This document shows positions 5,162 through 6,019 of a stretch of DNA of 6,019 nt, piece by piece. A model generated the notes under the pieces. That model was not told where the DNA came from and did no database searches. It worked only from the letters and a program-made list of their open reading frames with translations. The stretch lies in contig JBECLA010000097.1 of assembly GCA_040235565.1 (NCBI GenBank), positions 1 through 6,019 of the forward strand. The letters run 5' to 3'. The DNA is from JAHEIJ01 sp040235565. Its GTDB lineage: Bacteria > Pseudomonadota > Gammaproteobacteria > UBA6429 > Thiohalophilaceae. The number at the start of each line of letters is the position of its first letter. Within the stretch, counting starts at the first letter, position 1. The translations under genes were made by a program, and so were the position numbers.

Positions 5162-5983
5162 CTAATCCCTCAAACTTGCTATTGCATGGTGCAAATTGGC
5201 TTTAATAAAAGCAGAAATATATACAACCACCTGATCTTCAATACCCAGAAAGCCGTGATACGACTTTGCCTTGCACGGTTTGGACATCGGCTCATCCCCA
5301 CCGTTGAACAACCTGACTTCTGTCTTTGAAACATGGGTGAGCATACTGGCGATTTCTTGCGCACCCTCCGGCGGGGTTTTTGGACAGGCATCATTGGTGT
5401 GCGCCACAATCAGTACAGGCATGGTAATTTCAGCCAGCGCCATCTCGGTTACGGCAGTCCCTTTGGAATTTGACACTGACATACTTGAAGTCAGCACCAG
5501 CCCATGGGGTTGCTGACCGGAGTTGATCGCGACATAAGCGGCGGATTCCGTGCCGCGACTGGTGCCGACCAGCCACACCGGCACTTCAGCGCGTTTCCGG
5601 AGATCGGCAATAACCTGATCAATATCCGTCACATGATCCTGACTGGCTCTGAAGCCTCCCAGCATGCCTTTTCTGGACTGCCTGTCTGAAGGTGCATCAA
5701 CCACAGCCACCATAAATCCCTGGCTGGCAAACAACTCCCTCGTCCTGACCAGAAAATTATTCTCACCCCAATTAATTGCGGGCGAACCAAATACTGAAGA
5801 CAGGTTCAGCGCCCCCTTGCCGCCGGCAAACAGAATTACACTCGCCACCGGCTTATCCGGTTTGATCAGGATATACTTCTGCTCCACACCCGGTCGGGTT
5901 TCCAGCGTAACCAATTCGGCAGAATGTACGGTGAACGCACTAACAAGAAAAATGATTGCAAGGAAAATCCGTGTCAGTTTCAT
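5162..5983 (-). CDS. Secreted alpha/beta hydrolase
   Basis: This 273-residue protein is predicted to be exported and to hydrolyse an ester or similar bond; the substrate is unknown. A classic Sec signal peptide is visible: KLTR, a hydrophobic core IFLAIIFLVSAF, then a VHSA-E cleavage site near residues 22-23, so it probably works in the periplasm. The alpha/beta hydrolase order is intact: strand VASVILFAGGKG (46-57) with the oxyanion-side glycines, nucleophile elbow VGTSRGT (139-145) with Ser142, acid Asp198 in HTNDACP, and base His243 in KSYHGFLG. Cys200, next to the acid, and Cys237, just before the His, could form a disulfide in the periplasm. The ATG is supported by GGGAGG about 8 bases upstream. 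Only 36 bp lie beyond the start, so its promoter is probably outside the window. It is followed by the O-methyltransferase gene. Confidence 0.9.
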   Translation of the reverse strand: MKLTRIFLAIIFLVSAFTVHSAELVTLETRPGVEQKYILIKPDKPVASVILFAGGKGALNLSSVFGSPAINWGENNFLVRTRELFASQGFMVAVVDAPSDRQSRKGMLGGFRASQDHVTDIDQVIADLRKRAEVPVWLVGTSRGTESAAYVAINSGQQPHGLVLTSSMSVSNSKGTAVTEMALAEITMPVLIVAHTNDACPKTPPEGAQEIASMLTHVSKTEVRLFNGGDEPMSKPCKAKSYHGFLGIEDQVVVYISAFIKANLHHAIASLRD

Positions 5984-6019
5984 TGATATTGCCTCCCTTC
6001 ATTTGATAGACAGTGACAA

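Overview
The window looks like a chromosomal stretch from a gammaproteobacterium with roughly balanced base composition, possibly an environmental or marine lineage. This rests on protein style, Shine-Dalgarno (SD) use and one CRP-like palindrome; no taxonomic marker is present. Seven complete genes and one 5'-truncated gene are supported. All complete genes lie on the minus strand. Only the truncated gene at the left edge is on the plus strand, and it converges on its neighbour. I see no tRNA, rRNA, CRISPR array, insertion sequence or prophage gene.

Left edge (1-1215): the C-terminal part of a multi-pass membrane protein (plus strand, ends 324) faces a small orphan membrane protein (500-862, minus). 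A gap of about 350 bp (863-1215) follows with no convincing gene. It holds a CRP-type palindrome and some short inverted repeats.

Middle (1216-3918): a MOT1-type sulfate/molybdate transporter gene is preceded by a 14-bp AT-rich palindrome. Upstream of it is a tightly spaced set transcribed in the order OsmC-family protein, GNAT acetyltransferase, antibiotic-biosynthesis-monooxygenase (ABM) domain protein. The set has gaps of about 40-50 bp and a candidate sigma-70 promoter before osmC. It reads as a small housekeeping or stress-response operon, and the transporter may be read from it or from its own promoter.

Right part (4012-5983): a secreted alpha/beta hydrolase gene is followed after about 30 bp by a class II-type SAM-dependent O-methyltransferase gene. 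The two are probably co-transcribed, and their substrates cannot be deduced.

The window is mostly ordinary. No clear undescribed system is visible. The points most worth a second look are the CRP-like site in an otherwise empty gap, the hydrolase/methyltransferase pair, the orphan membrane protein and the histidine-rich motif in the truncated membrane protein.
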